Positions 15,250 to 26,012 of a stretch of 64,000 nucleotides of DNA are shown one piece after another. This DNA comes from CBDCWT01 sp965223305. Its GTDB lineage: Bacteria; Planctomycetota; Planctomycetia; Pirellulales; Pirellulaceae. Positions within the stretch are counted from its first letter, which is position 1. The number at the start of each line of letters is the position of its first letter. Where the stretch lies: contig CBDCWT010000079.1 of assembly GCA_965223305.1 (NCBI GenBank), forward strand, positions 186,001 to 250,000, in the 5' to 3' direction. Under the pieces are notes generated by a model that did no database searches, was not told the DNA's origin, and saw only the letters and a list, made by a program, of their open reading frames with translations. A program made the translations under genes and the position numbers.

Positions 15250-18093
15250 ATGTCTCTTCGCGCGTACAGATGGTCGATTCACTTCATGTTGCTGGCCGGG
15301 GTTGTGCTGGCCTCCGACGACAAGGAAGCGGCCGAGCCGCTGCATCGCACGATCGATCGGATTGTCGGCGAGGCCGGGCTTGGAGTCGTCGCTCCGTTGT
15401 CCGGTGATGCTGAGTTTCTGCGTCGGGTTCATCTGGATCTCGTCGGCACGATCCCAACGGCAAGTGAGGCGCGCGAGTTCTTTCGTGACGGCTCTGATCA
15501 CAAGCGCGTGGAGGTGATCGACAGGCTGCTCAGCGACCGGCGTCACGCCCGACACATGGCCAACGTCTTCGACCTTTTTCTGCTGGAACGGCGCGGAGGC
15601 AAGCATGTCAAGTCCGAGGACTGGCAGCAGTTTCTGTTTGACTCGTTCCTCTCCAACAAGCCGTGGAACGAGTTGGCACGCGAGATCCTAGTCGCCGACG
15701 GCACAGACTCGAAGATTCGTGGAGCCGCCAAGTTTTATCTGGCTCGTGAAGGCGACCCCGATTTGATAACACGTGATGTCGGACGGGCGTTTTTTGGAGT
15801 CGATTTGCAGTGTTGTCAGTGTCACGACCATCCGCTGATCGATGGATTTTACCAGTCCGACTACTTCGGTATTTATGCGTTTCTCAACCGCGGTTTTGTC
15901 TTTACCGGTAAGGACAAACGCGTCCTCTACGCCGAGAAAGCGGAAGGGGATGTGCAGTTTACGTCTGTCTTCACGGAGGAAGAGTCTTCCACTCGGCCGT
16001 GTTTGCCTGGCGGTGTTCAGATCACAGAGCCGGTATTTCTCAGCGGGGAAGAGTACGATGTGAAACCGGCGAATAAAGTGCGACCTGTTCCACGTTACAG
16101 TCGTCGTGAGAAGTTGGCAGAATTAGCGACGGACAGCACGAACACAGCCTTCAATCGGAACATCGTCAATCGTCTTTGGGCCTACATGATGGGCCGGGGC
16201 CTGGTGCATCCGGTCGATCTTATCCATGACGACAACTCACCTGCTCATCCAATGCTGTTGCAGGTTCTGGCCGACAACTTCGCGACGAACGGGTACGACT
16301 TAAGGAGGTTCATCAGGGAGCTGGCACTCAGCCACACCTACCAACAGTCTTCGCGGGTGTTGACCGACCTTGAGCTACGGCCGGCGGCAGTAGCCCGGAA
16401 ACTCACGGAGTCTCGGGATGCCTTGCAACGTTCGTTGGAGCGAGTCAGTGAACGCGAGCAGCTGTTGAGGGAGGCTGAGGCCAAGTTGGCAGGGCTGGAA
16501 GAGTCGCTGACGCAGACCTTAGCACAGTTTGGCGACGCGAATTCGGCGGTTCAGCAGGCAATCAAAAAGTCGACTTCTGCCAACAAGAAATTGAATGACG
16601 GACAGAAGAAGTTGGCCAAAAAGCGGGCTCTTGCCGCAGCCGTTCGTGAAGCGGCTGAGAAGTCTCACCTGGCAGCCGAGCAACTTGCCGGCGAAGCGGA
16701 GTTTGCCGAGGCGGCCGACAAGTTCGCTGCGCGGGCCGCCCAGCTCGATAAAGAACTGCAGTCAGTTGAAAAGTCGGTTACAGGTTTGGCCGACCGCGCG
16801 GAGGCTGCGGTCGAGGCCCTCGCCGCGGCCCGCAGCAACGCTGCACCGATTATGCGGCGCCTGCAAGAAGGACGTTTGCAGTACGATCGGGCAACTACTC
16901 CGGTCGTTGCGGCGCGACGCCAACTAGCGGCTGCCGAAGCTGCGCAAAAGTCGGCTGAAAAAACGATCGAGATCGTCGAGCGGATCTCGCGGCGCGTCGA
17001 GCTGGACTCGGAATTCGCCAGCCGCCAGGAACAGGTGGCGATGAAAATGGCTGAACTCGAAGGATGCCGTACCGGGGTGGCGGAGCTCGTCGCAGCAATG
17101 CCGGCGCTCGAGCAGCAGCTGGCGGCCAGCGAGAACACCTGCGCCGCCGCCGACTCGCAATTGGTCGGCTTGCAGGAACGTGTCGCTGCAAAACAGCCGA
17201 TGGCCAAACTAGTTGCCGAAGCGGCGGCCAAGGCTTCGCAAGCCGTTGCCCAACTTGGGAAAAACGACCCGTTGCGTAAGAGCGCCGCGGTGATCAAAAC
17301 GCGCAGCGAAAAGGTGCAACTCGAGCTGAACGAACTGCAGGCTGAGCGACAGCGTGTTGGGGAAGAAGCGGCCGCGGCTCGATCAAAGATGAATCAAGTG
17401 CGCACAGGACTAGCTCGGTCCAGGGCGGATGTCGAGCAGCAGAAGAGCCGAATCTCTCAGCTGGAAGCCGAACTCCCAACTTTGAAAGCTAAGGTGGACG
17501 CGCTTGTAGAAGCTCGCTCGCAGAGACTAGCAGAGTGGATGGACGTATCAGAGCAGCACTTTTTTGCGGCCCGCCTGAAGCCCTTGTCACCCGAGCAGAT
17601 GGGGTGGTCGGTGTTGCAAGCTACCGGCGCGGCGCAATCGCAGTACCGTGCCTCGGAAGAGGAGATCGACCGGAATCTGCCGCCGAGTCCCAATTACCGG
17701 TCGATTCGAAGTCAGGCTATTGAGCAGCACTACTACGACAAACTAAAAGGGAGCATCGCGACCTTTAGCAAACTTTTCGGCCATGCGGCCGGCCAACCTC
17801 AAGCCGATTTCTTTGCGACCGTCGATCAAGCGCTGTTCTTTTCCAACGCGGGTGTTGTGCAGTCCTGGCTCAAACCGCGCCGTGAGAGTCTGACTGCCCG
17901 GTTGACGAACCTGAAGGAATCTGCGGCGGTTGCCGAAGAATTATATTTGAGCGTGCTGGTGAGATATCCGACAGCGGAGGAGTCCGCCGACGTCGCGCGT
18001 TGGCTCGATGAGCACTCGCAGGACAGAGCTGGTACGATCGCGCAGTTGGTGTGGAGTCTGATTACTTCGGCCGAGTTTCGATTCAACTATTGA
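15250..18093 (+). CDS. Exported DUF1549/DUF1553 protein with long coiled-coil insertion
   Basis: I chose ATG 15250 (signal peptide SIHFMLLAGVVLAS) over an upstream in-frame start at 15133; this gives 947 residues. Residues about 28-250 match DUF1549 (FLRRVHLDLVGTIPTASE, then a CCQCHDHP cytochrome-like motif near 188). Residues about 275-370 match the first part of DUF1553 (AFNRNIVNRLWAYMMGRGLV, HPMLLQVLADNF, FIRELALSHTYQQSSR). An insertion of about 390 residues (375-760), almost purely A/E/K/Q/R/L heptad sequence, then interrupts the domain, which resumes at FFAARLKPLSPEQM and ends in SAEFRFNY. These proteins are paired with DUF1501 proteins throughout planctomycetes, as here (22-base gap). 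Function unknown; the CxxCH suggests a haem or redox role. Confidence 0.88.
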   Translation: MSLRAYRWSIHFMLLAGVVLASDDKEAAEPLHRTIDRIVGEAGLGVVAPLSGDAEFLRRVHLDLVGTIPTASEAREFFRDGSDHKRVEVIDRLLSDRRHARHMANVFDLFLLERRGGKHVKSEDWQQFLFDSFLSNKPWNELAREILVADGTDSKIRGAAKFYLAREGDPDLITRDVGRAFFGVDLQCCQCHDHPLIDGFYQSDYFGIYAFLNRGFVFTGKDKRVLYAEKAEGDVQFTSVFTEEESSTRPCLPGGVQITEPVFLSGEEYDVKPANKVRPVPRYSRREKLAELATDSTNTAFNRNIVNRLWAYMMGRGLVHPVDLIHDDNSPAHPMLLQVLADNFATNGYDLRRFIRELALSHTYQQSSRVLTDLELRPAAVARKLTESRDALQRSLERVSEREQLLREAEAKLAGLEESLTQTLAQFGDANSAVQQAIKKSTSANKKLNDGQKKLAKKRALAAAVREAAEKSHLAAEQLAGEAEFAEAADKFAARAAQLDKELQSVEKSVTGLADRAEAAVEALAAARSNAAPIMRRLQEGRLQYDRATTPVVAARRQLAAAEAAQKSAEKTIEIVERISRRVELDSEFASRQEQVAMKMAELEGCRTGVAELVAAMPALEQQLAASENTCAAADSQLVGLQERVAAKQPMAKLVAEAAAKASQAVAQLGKNDPLRKSAAVIKTRSEKVQLELNELQAERQRVGEEAAAARSKMNQVRTGLARSRADVEQQKSRISQLEAELPTLKAKVDALVEARSQRLAEWMDVSEQHFFAARLKPLSPEQMGWSVLQATGAAQSQYRASEEEIDRNLPPSPNYRSIRSQAIEQHYYDKLKGSIATFSKLFGHAAGQPQADFFATVDQALFFSNAGVVQSWLKPRRESLTARLTNLKESAAVAEELYLSVLVRYPTAEESADVARWLDEHSQDRAGTIAQLVWSLITSAEFRFNY

Positions 18094-18114
18094 ATGACAA
18101 GCGGGAGAGCAATC

Positions 18115-19404
18115 ATGAAGCGTTCATATGCCTGTGGCTCGGCGGAACACACGATTGCCCGGCGCGGCTTTCTGGCCGGTGTCACGCTCGGTGCGACATC
18201 GGTGGTGGGCGGTTTGGCCGCCCTGACGCGGCCCAGTTTGGCTGGCCAGCTGGAAAAAACACAGAGGCAAGTCCTGGTCGTTAATCTTGCCGGCGGCGTG
18301 AGTCAGCTGGAGAGTTGGGATCCGAAACCCCGCACCAACACCGGCGGACCATTCCGTGCGATTGCCACGTCGGTTCCCGGGATTCATGTTTCGGAGTTGC
18401 TTCCTGAAACAGCGAAGCAGATGCACCATCTGTCACTCGTGCGCAGCATCAACACCAAGGAGAATGAGCACGGTCGGGGCCGCTACATGATGTTGACGGG
18501 GCGTAAACGCTCCGAGCCGGGAGACTTTCCAGAGATCGGAGCCGTGGCGGCCAAGGCACTCGCTTCGTCTGCGAACTCGCTGCCCGGCCACGTGCGCATC
18601 ACACCGGGTGGAGGCGGGGGTCGCAGCAACGACGCAGCCTACTTGGGTCCCCAGTTTGCCAGCATATCTCTTGGCAATGGCAAGCCACCCAGGCACTCTG
18701 AGCGGCCAGAGTCGATGAGCTCGTTGGCAGACCTACAGCGCAACGAGTTTCGGCGAAAAGCAAATGAACGGTTTTTGCTGCAGCGCCGCACGGCGCTCAC
18801 CGATGCCTACACTGCCAGCTACGATCAGGCCAGCGAGTTGATGAAGCGGCGGGAAGTCTTCGATGTGTCTTTGGAGTCTAAGCAAGATCAACAGCGATAC
18901 GGCAGTCATGATTTCGGCCGTCACTGTCTGCTAGCGCGGAGGCTGCTGGAGCACGGTGTCACATTCGTTCAGGTAACGCATACCAACTACGATACACACT
19001 ATGAGAACTTCAATTTCCACATCGAGCAGCTGCGCGAGTTCGATGGCCCCTTCGCCAGCTTGGTGTCCGATATCGTTGAGCGGGGGATGCTTGAGCACAC
19101 GCTGATTGTGGTCCTCTCGGAGTTCGGCCGCACTCCGAAGATCAACAGCCGGTACGGTCGCGATCACTGGGGGACCAGCTGGTCGATCTGTTTAGGTGGA
19201 GCGGGCATTCAACCGGGTGCCGTGATCGGCAAGACCAACAGCAACGGCACGAAGGTCGTCGACCGTGAAGTAGACCACGGCCATCTCTTCCACACCTACT
19301 TGCAGGCGGTCGGCGTCGATTCCAGCGGACATTTCGACATTGATGGCCGCGAAGTGCCGATCGCAAATCCGGCTTATGAACCGATCAGCGAGTTGCTGGT
19401 GTAG
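18115..19404 (+). CDS. DUF1501 protein with Tat signal
   Basis: ATG 18115 is preceded by GGGAGAG at the right spacing, so it is preferred over ATG 18094. The 429-residue product has a twin-arginine signal (RRGFLAGVTLGATSVVGG at about 16-33) and matches DUF1501, a sulfatase/alkaline-phosphatase-like fold: LVVNLAGGVSQLESWDPKP near the N-terminus, SLVRSINTKENEHGRGRYMMLTG, THTNYDTHYENF, LIVVLSEFGRTPKIN and GRDHWG. Tat export implies that it folds or takes up a metal in the cytoplasm. It forms the standard pair with the upstream DUF1549/DUF1553 gene; the pair is thought to act together in the periplasm, but the substrate is not known. Confidence 0.9.
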   Translation: MKRSYACGSAEHTIARRGFLAGVTLGATSVVGGLAALTRPSLAGQLEKTQRQVLVVNLAGGVSQLESWDPKPRTNTGGPFRAIATSVPGIHVSELLPETAKQMHHLSLVRSINTKENEHGRGRYMMLTGRKRSEPGDFPEIGAVAAKALASSANSLPGHVRITPGGGGGRSNDAAYLGPQFASISLGNGKPPRHSERPESMSSLADLQRNEFRRKANERFLLQRRTALTDAYTASYDQASELMKRREVFDVSLESKQDQQRYGSHDFGRHCLLARRLLEHGVTFVQVTHTNYDTHYENFNFHIEQLREFDGPFASLVSDIVERGMLEHTLIVVLSEFGRTPKINSRYGRDHWGTSWSICLGGAGIQPGAVIGKTNSNGTKVVDREVDHGHLFHTYLQAVGVDSSGHFDIDGREVPIANPAYEPISELLV

Positions 19405-19433
19405 TGATTTCGCGCTCCGGCCGCCTCGCAAAG

Positions 19434-19465
19434 TAGCAGGCACGCTCCGCCGTGCCGTCCGCCAT
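19434..19465. repeat. Short hairpin repeat (type A), copy 3
   Basis: GTAGCA, then GGCACG-CTCCGC-CGTGCC at 19439-19456, then GTCCGCC. The stem is six pairs with a six-base loop. It lies 30 bases after the DUF1501 stop, where it could act as a transcript end. Confidence 0.75.
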
Positions 19466-20001
19466 TTCAAGATGAGCTTCTCAAGTAAGTAGGCCCGAAC
19501 GAGCAAGTAGGGCTTTGTCTCAAAAGCCTCCTCTCGCTGACTCTCGCCCCCCGGCTTGCTGCAGGAGAGCGCACTTGGGGAGTCGCTACGCCCCGGGCTG
19601 TCTTTCTCAACGGGCTTGCCGCGTCACGGGGATGTGATGCCAAATCAACGACGTAAGTCGTTGGTTTGCGAGCCGCGAAGCTAGTAGGCCGGAACGAGCG
19701 GCGCGAGAAGCATCCATCAGGGTGCGGTATCCTGCCGCGCTGCTCCGGCACCCGCCGGTTCTCTCTCGCCGTACTCTTCTTCGTGAAAAGTCACGGCACA
19801 CGGAGTGTGCCTACTACCTTTCTTGCGACGCCAAAAAGTGGGAATCTGCCTCCAATCCGACCGTTTTCGGGCGGTAACTTCTGTGGCAAGTATAATAGAC
19901 GTTGGACTCATTTTCGCGCTGGCCCGCGGCCGCCGTGTTTTGCGCACGAACCTCATAGGGCGGGCTAACGGCCTTTTCAGTCTAGGTGGCTTCCACCAGC
20001 T
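19466..20001. other. Intergenic region upstream of the giant secreted protein
   Basis: About 540 bases with no supported gene. It has two copies of a short AGTAGGCC(C/G)GAACGAGC motif (near 19487 and 19681) and a type A hairpin at 19795-19811. The segment before 20002 should hold the promoter; TATAAT-like sequence lies near 19890 (AAGTATAATAGACG). Confidence 0.45.
19795..19817. repeat. Short hairpin repeat (type A), copy 4 (inverted)
   Basis: GGCACACGGAGTGTGCC at 19795-19811 followed by TACTAC, identical in its core to copy 2. Confidence 0.8.
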
Positions 20002-21531
20002 ATGGCTTTCTTTCGAAAACCAGAACGTCGTCTCCGGCGACGGTCGAAGCCGCGTTGCGGCCGCCGGCTGCAGCTCGAGCCGCTGGAGCCGCGGACCCTG
20101 CTAACAGCCTGGGCTGCTCTGGGCCCGGCTCCCACGATCAACGGCCAGGTTCGCAACGTCTTCCCGAACAATGAGGTTTCCGGGGCCATCCATGCGGTGG
20201 TGGCTCACCCGACCGACCCAGAAGTGCTCTACGTCGGCGCCGTCAACGGTGGAGTTTGGAAAACAACCGATGCTCAAGCGGCCAGCCCGACCTGGACGCC
20301 GCTCACCGACCAGCTGCCGTCGCTCTCGATCGCAGCTTTGGAGCTCGATCCAACCGATGCTTCTTCTCAGACGCTGGTTGCAGGTGTCGGACATGTGAGC
20401 AGCTTCGGCCGCAGTGGTGGGGAACTATCTGGGCTGCTTCGTACGACCGACGGAGGCGACAGTTGGGATCTGCTGGGAGCCGACGAACTGAACGGCAGAA
20501 GCGTTTCGGGGCTGGTCGCACGGGGCGATCTGATGCTCGTAGCAACCAACCGGTTCGGCGGCGGCGTCGCAGGTGGTGTTTATCGGAGCATCGACGCCGG
20601 TCAGACATTCGAGTACCTGGGGGGTAACGGGGGGCTTCCCTTTGGGGATGCCTTTGACTTGGTCTCCGACCCCACCAACGCCAATCGCTTCTATGTTTCG
20701 ATCGCCAGGACAGGAGTGTTTCGCACGGAGGACCGAGGGACGAGTTGGGAGAACGTCACGACCATCGCCAACAGCAACGGCGGCTTATACGAAGCGATTA
20801 CCACTAACGGCAACAACAATACCGAGATGGCCGTTGCCAGCAACGGCCGTGTCTACGTCGGCGTGGCGGTCGATGGACAGATCAGGTTCATTGGCTACAG
20901 CGATGACCAGGGCGCCAGCTGGACGAGGATGGACCTACCACAGACCCCCGAATCGAACGGCGAGATCGAAGGGCTCAACCCACGTGTCAAACCCGGGGGA
21001 CAAGGCGGCATCCACTTTGCGATTGTCGCCGATCCGAGCGACGCGAACACTGTCTATGTGGGGGGCGATCGACAGGACGGCCCTTACCCCAACTTCATTG
21101 GTGCGAACGGACCGACTGGCCGTTTATTTCGCGGCGACGCGACAGCACCAACTGGTCCTGTTCCGTCGCCCCAGTGGGAGCATCTGACTCATCGCACCGG
21201 AATCCCACCGATCCCGGGTGGCGGTACTGCGAACAACAGTGCGCCCCATGCCGATACACGGGAGATGGTCTTCGATGCCGCAGGGAACCTGATTGAGGTA
21301 GATGACGGCGGCATCTATCGACGCACCATCCCTCAAAGCGCGGCTGGCGATTGGTTCTCGTTGAACGGCAATCTGGCAGTGACCGAGTTCCACGACATTG
21401 CTTACGACCGCAATTCACAGATCGTCTTTGGCGGAGCGCAGGGATACTGGCACACCGGTGCAGCAGGTACCGGGAGGATTGGTTTGGGACAGCATTTCGA
21501 CTTCCGACGGCGGCGATGTGGCTGTCGATGA
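20002..21531 (+). CDS. Giant secreted protein, 5' part (LEPR-xLL motif and BNR/VPS10-like propeller)
   Basis: This is the first part of a gene broken by a one-base frameshift. The N-terminus is strongly basic and contains LEPLEPRTLL near residues 25-35, the LEPR-xLL motif typical of very large surface proteins of planctomycetes. Then come repeated blades of a BNR/sortilin-like propeller: VLYVGAVNGGVWKTTDA, LLRTTDGGDSWDLLG, GVYRSIDAGQTFEYLGG, GVFRTEDRGTSWENV, GYSDDQGASWTRM. After IVFGGAQ (near residue 480) the frame goes into unrelated sequence and stops at 21531, while the expected continuation (DTGTPVQ) is in another frame. A surplus G in the GGG run at 21441-21443 explains this. Either a sequencing error or a recent inactivating or phase-variable change. 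Confidence 0.8.
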   Translation: MAFFRKPERRLRRRSKPRCGRRLQLEPLEPRTLLTAWAALGPAPTINGQVRNVFPNNEVSGAIHAVVAHPTDPEVLYVGAVNGGVWKTTDAQAASPTWTPLTDQLPSLSIAALELDPTDASSQTLVAGVGHVSSFGRSGGELSGLLRTTDGGDSWDLLGADELNGRSVSGLVARGDLMLVATNRFGGGVAGGVYRSIDAGQTFEYLGGNGGLPFGDAFDLVSDPTNANRFYVSIARTGVFRTEDRGTSWENVTTIANSNGGLYEAITTNGNNNTEMAVASNGRVYVGVAVDGQIRFIGYSDDQGASWTRMDLPQTPESNGEIEGLNPRVKPGGQGGIHFAIVADPSDANTVYVGGDRQDGPYPNFIGANGPTGRLFRGDATAPTGPVPSPQWEHLTHRTGIPPIPGGGTANNSAPHADTREMVFDAAGNLIEVDDGGIYRRTIPQSAAGDWFSLNGNLAVTEFHDIAYDRNSQIVFGGAQGYWHTGAAGTGRIGLGQHFDFRRRRCGCR

Positions 21532-24500
21532 CTTCAGCACGCCAGGATTCTCGACACGGTACACCAGCTTTCAAGACTTTGGCGGTTTCCGGCGGCGGGT
21601 TTATGACGCCAACAACCAACTGATTAGCACAGTCGCTCCTCCCTTGTCCGTCAGCGGGGGTGGTGCCTCGCTTGTGACGCAGTTCGTGACCCCTTTGGAG
21701 CTGAATGCGATCGATGCAAACCGACTCGTAGTCGGCGGCGCGAACTCAGTCTACGAATCGCTCGACCAAGGGGACACGATCACGGAAATCGGACCAGGTA
21801 TTGGTGTGAATCCCGACGCAATTGCGTACGGCGGCCGCCGGTCGGCGGCCGATAATGCCGACGTCGTCTATGTGGGGTCGGGTGATCAGGTCTTTACGAG
21901 AACCGCTGCTGGTGAAGCGATGCAGCCGACAGCGTCCAGTTTTCCTGGGGGATTCGTGCGGGACATCGTACTCGATCCGGACGATTGGATGACTGCCTAT
22001 GTGATCGACTCGGAGCGAGTGTTTCAAACGACCGATGCGGGCGACAGCTGGAGCGAGGTGACTGGCAATCTGGCGGATCGCGGTATGCGGGCCGTGGAGT
22101 TGATCGGCGGAGCGGTTGCTAAGGTTGTCGTGGGTGGTCTGGGCGGCGTGTTTGCCACGTCGCTTGACAGGCCAGGGATCTGGGGTGCGCTGGGGGAGTC
22201 TCTTCCCCAGGCACCGGTTTTCGACTTGGACTTCGATCCTGAAGACGATGTCCTGGTCGCGGCAACGCTGGGCCGCAGTGCCTGGTTGTTAGAGGACGCT
22301 TCCAGCGAAGAGCCGCTTACGGTCCCCGCTGTTTTTGCGCGTACCGCGTCGCCGGCGCTGGACGTCGGCGAGGACGGCCGCGAGGCGCGCATCGAGCTCT
22401 TTCTGACGGCCGCGCCCATAGAAAATGTCACGGTGCCTATCAGCTCGAGCGACACGTCAGAGGGAATAGTCAACGTCCCACAAGTCGTTTTCACTCCGAC
22501 CGATTGGGATCAGCCTCAGACTGTCTTGATCACCGGCGTGGATGACCTGGAAGTGGACGGCGACAGCAGGCTGACGATCTCGATTGGTCCGGTCAGCAGC
22601 GCGACGGCCAGTGATGCTGCCTATCATGGTCTGGATCCCGAGGACATCGACCTTGTCAACCTCGACAACGAGGAGGCAGACTTTCTTTACTGGGTTGATC
22701 ACGGCCGTGATGCAATCTTCCGTTCGCTCTCGGACGGCAGCAGCACGCGCCAGCTGATCGATCTGAGAACCCGGTTCGACGACGTGGATGAGAACATCAC
22801 GCCCCGTTACTTGTCAGTTGACGAAGACGCTCGGCAGATCTTCTGGTCCGATTCGTCCCGCCACGGGATCTTTCGCGCAGATTTCTCAGGCGCGAACATC
22901 GAGACGGTGGTGACTCCCTTACGAGAAGTGCGCGGCATCGCGATCGACACCACTGCCGGCAAGGTCTATTGGGTTGATCCTGCAACCGAGAAGATTCAGA
23001 GATCGAATCTAGATGGAACGGGGGTCGAAGACGTGGTTAGCGGCGGGCTGGCTGGAGCTCGAGAACTGGAGCTGGACACAGCCGCTGGCAAGATCTACTG
23101 GACCGACAACGTGGACGATGCGATTCGCAGGGCCAACTTGGACGGCTCCGCGGTCGAGACGATTTTCCGCGATCCAGGAGCCGGACCGACTGGGTTGGAA
23201 CTAAACGTCGCCCAAGGAAAAGTCTACTGGTCGGACGTTACTGACGACCGTGTGTTCCGCGCCAATCTCGACGGAAGCGACGTCGAGGTATTGCTGGACC
23301 TGAGACAGCTGCACCGCTCGTCAAGTAGCGCCGGCGTGGCGGTCGACGTTAGCGGGTCGCATGTCTTCTGGAGTGACTTGGACAGCGGCACCATTTTTCG
23401 GGCTCAGCTGGACGGATTCGATCCGGCCGCTATCGCCACAGGCTTCGGATCGCCGCAGGGACTCGCAGTGTCGCAACGGCGAGCGGGAGTGACTCCTCTC
23501 GCTCCAGCCGGAGTCTTCACGGACGAGTCAGGTACGACAAGCACGATCGAAGTCACTCTCGATACGCCCCCTGCGACTGTCGTGACGATTCCAATCAGCT
23601 CCGACGCATCAGAGGGAAGTGTCGCTCCCAGCGAACTCGTTTTTGATTCTACGAATTGGAATGTTCCGCAAACGGTGTTGGTAACCGGCGTCGATGACTC
23701 AGTGCTGGACGGCGACACAGAGTACACAATTCGCTTCGGTTCGCCGGTGACCGCGGATCCTGACTACGCCGCCCTAGACGCCGTAGTATTGGATGCCACG
23801 AACCGGGATGACGACATTCACCTGGTGGTCTCTTCGCTGGAGCCGACAAGCACGGGGTTTGTGGCACAGCTTAGCGATCAGTTGGACACAAGTGTGCTGA
23901 ACCTGTACAACCGCCCGGGTCCAGGACTCGGAGTGGCTGACGCGGAATTACGAAGCTTGGCCGGTGATCACGTGGCTGGATCATTGGTAATCGACCCATC
24001 CCACCGGTCCATCCAGTTCATCAAGACCGAGGGGCCGCTCGACCCAGGTACGTACACCGTATTGTTGAGGAGTGGAGCGGAGGCTTTCAAGTCGGCACGG
24101 GGAGTGCTCCTTGACGGGAACGGCGACGGCACGGTGGGCGACAACTTGAACACCACCTTTACGATCGCGGCGCCGGCTCCTGCTACCGTCACTGTCCAAG
24201 TCCCCAACTTCGTGCGGGGACCAGGCCAGGCGGTGAACCTGCCTGCCGGCAGCTCAGAGGGGATCCCGTTGCTGCTGAGTGATGGTGCCAACGTTCGCTC
24301 GGTTGACTTCCAGATTGCCTACGATCCCAATCTGCTGGACATAACTGGAGCCACGGCGGGCGACGGCTTGCCCGCCGGTACTTCGGTGGTTCTCGATACG
24401 ACGACGGCTGGTTTAGCGACCGTGGCGGTCTCAAGTCCGAGCGCCTGGCCTGCTGGCGAGCAGACCATTGTCAACCTGCAAGCCGTGGTGCCCGTGGTGG

Positions 24501-25828
24501 ACGCCAATCAGACATACCGCCGTAAGCAGATCCTCGATCTCCAAGCGGTTGTGGTGCGAGGCAATGGCGGAAACGAGATCCCCAGCATCGATGACGACGG
24601 GCTTCATCTGAACGCCTATGCGGCTGACGTGTCGGGCAACGGTCAAGTGAACGCCGTGGACGCCGCGCACGTCGCACGGGTAAGTGTTCAGTTGGACGAG
24701 GGATTTGCCGTCGCGCGGCTCGTCGACCCGCTCCTGCTGGGCGACATCAGCAAGAATGGCAGGATCAATGGAACCGACGCTGTAAAAGCTGCTCAGTTCG
24801 CGGCGGGGCTACCGGTGGAGGAGTTGCCGCCGGTTCCGCCGGGAGTGGTTACGTTCCCCGCAATAATGGGTCCAGATCCGCGACTCAGCATACCCAAGAA
24901 CCTGACGGCTGCTCCCGGCGAGACCATTAGCGTGCCGGTCATGATCGACAGCATCGTCAACCTGCAGTCACCCAATCGGCTAGTCGGCGCGGACTTGGTG
25001 GTGCTTTTTGATAACAGTGTCTTGACGGCGACATCGGTCACCGCAGGTGAGTTCATCAACCGGTTTCCCAACTGGTCGGTCGTTCCTTTCATCGACAACG
25101 CTCAAGGGGCGCTAACCGCAGTGGCGTTTACGGCTAGCCCCCTCGCTGGTGAATTCAGCGACATCCTGGTGTACCTCAACTTCACAGTCAACTCGTCGGC
25201 GACCGGGGGAACGACAGAGATCAACCTGGTCGAGACCTATGGTAACCGGTTCACCGATCTAGTCGACGAGAACGACGGTTTCTTGACGCTGGAAGGTCCA
25301 GTTACCAACGCCGCCGACGATCCGATTGACGGCCTGCTGACGATTACCGCCGCCACGACCTCCTGGACCAATCCCGCAGACAATCTTGACGTGGACGGAA
25401 ACGGCGTCGTTTCGCCGAATGATGTGCTTGTGACGATTAACGAGCTGAACCTCCGCCGCATCATTGACGGCGACAATCGCCTGCCTGCCGTGAGGAGCAG
25501 CGACCAGTTCTTCTACGACGTCGACGGCAACGGGTTATGTACGGTGCTAGACGTGCTCGCCATCGTGAATCATTTGAACTTCGGCGCGAGTGGAGAGGGT
25601 GAGGCGACAGGCGCTCCTTTCGTGGAGGGATCTGCACAACGAACTTCAGTCGTACCACGCAGTTCTCAGCAGGCTGCGACCCCGGCGCTGGTCTCGTCGG
25701 CTGTGGCGCGTGTCGGAGGCTTTCCGCGCAGCCAGGACTCGAGCCGCATAGTCGACCGTCGTATTGCAGACAGGCTGTTCCGGGAAGGACTACCTGAAGA
25801 GTGGCTTGTCGAACTCGGACTGGCTTAG
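21441..25828 (+). CDS. Giant secreted protein, 3' part (YWTD propeller, cohesin-like and dockerin-like modules)
   Basis: This frame continues the preceding one without its own credible start; the combined product is about 1,940 residues. In order: the end of the BNR propeller; a Calx-beta-like module (near 22330-22680, FTPTDWDQPQTVLITGVDD); an LDL-receptor YWTD propeller (near 22680-23480, GKVYWVDPATEKIQRSNLDG, GKIYWTDNVDDAIRRANLDG, GKVYWSDVTDDRVFRANLDG); a second Calx-beta-like module (near 23500-23810, FDSTNWNVPQTVLVTGVDD); a cohesin-like sandwich (near 24190-24590); a dockerin type I repeat pair (near 24620-24820); a second cohesin-like sandwich (near 24880-25310); and a further dockerin-like repeat pair (DVDGNGVVSPNDVL and DVDGNGLCTVLDVL, near 25390-25590). 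A surface or extracellular adhesive role is likely. Confidence 0.8.
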
Positions 25829-25961
25829 GGCAGGCGATCGGGAAGGCGCGCTCGGCGACGGGGCCTGCCGGCTGCGACAGTTCCGGTGGCTTAGGCCCTG
25901 CGCGGCAAGACCCCTCTGCGTCGCGGTTAAACGGTCGAGATGCAAAATCACGGGAAGGCGA

Positions 25962-25976
25962 GGCTCCTGCCGAGCC
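25962..25976. repeat. Short hairpin repeat (type B), copy 1
   Basis: GGCTCCTGCCGAGCC (five-pair stem, five-base loop) preceded by AAGGCGA. It sits between two convergent genes. The same core occurs at 31275 and, reversed, at 58110. Confidence 0.65.
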
Positions 25977-26012
25977 GAAAGCGCACGAGCGATGTAGAAC
26001 CCGCCCTCACTT

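Noticed and set aside
16665..17297. 210-codon reverse frame inside the coiled-coil segment
   Set aside because: It is the antisense of the A/E/K heptads, giving a Ser/Ala/Arg-rich product with no domain.
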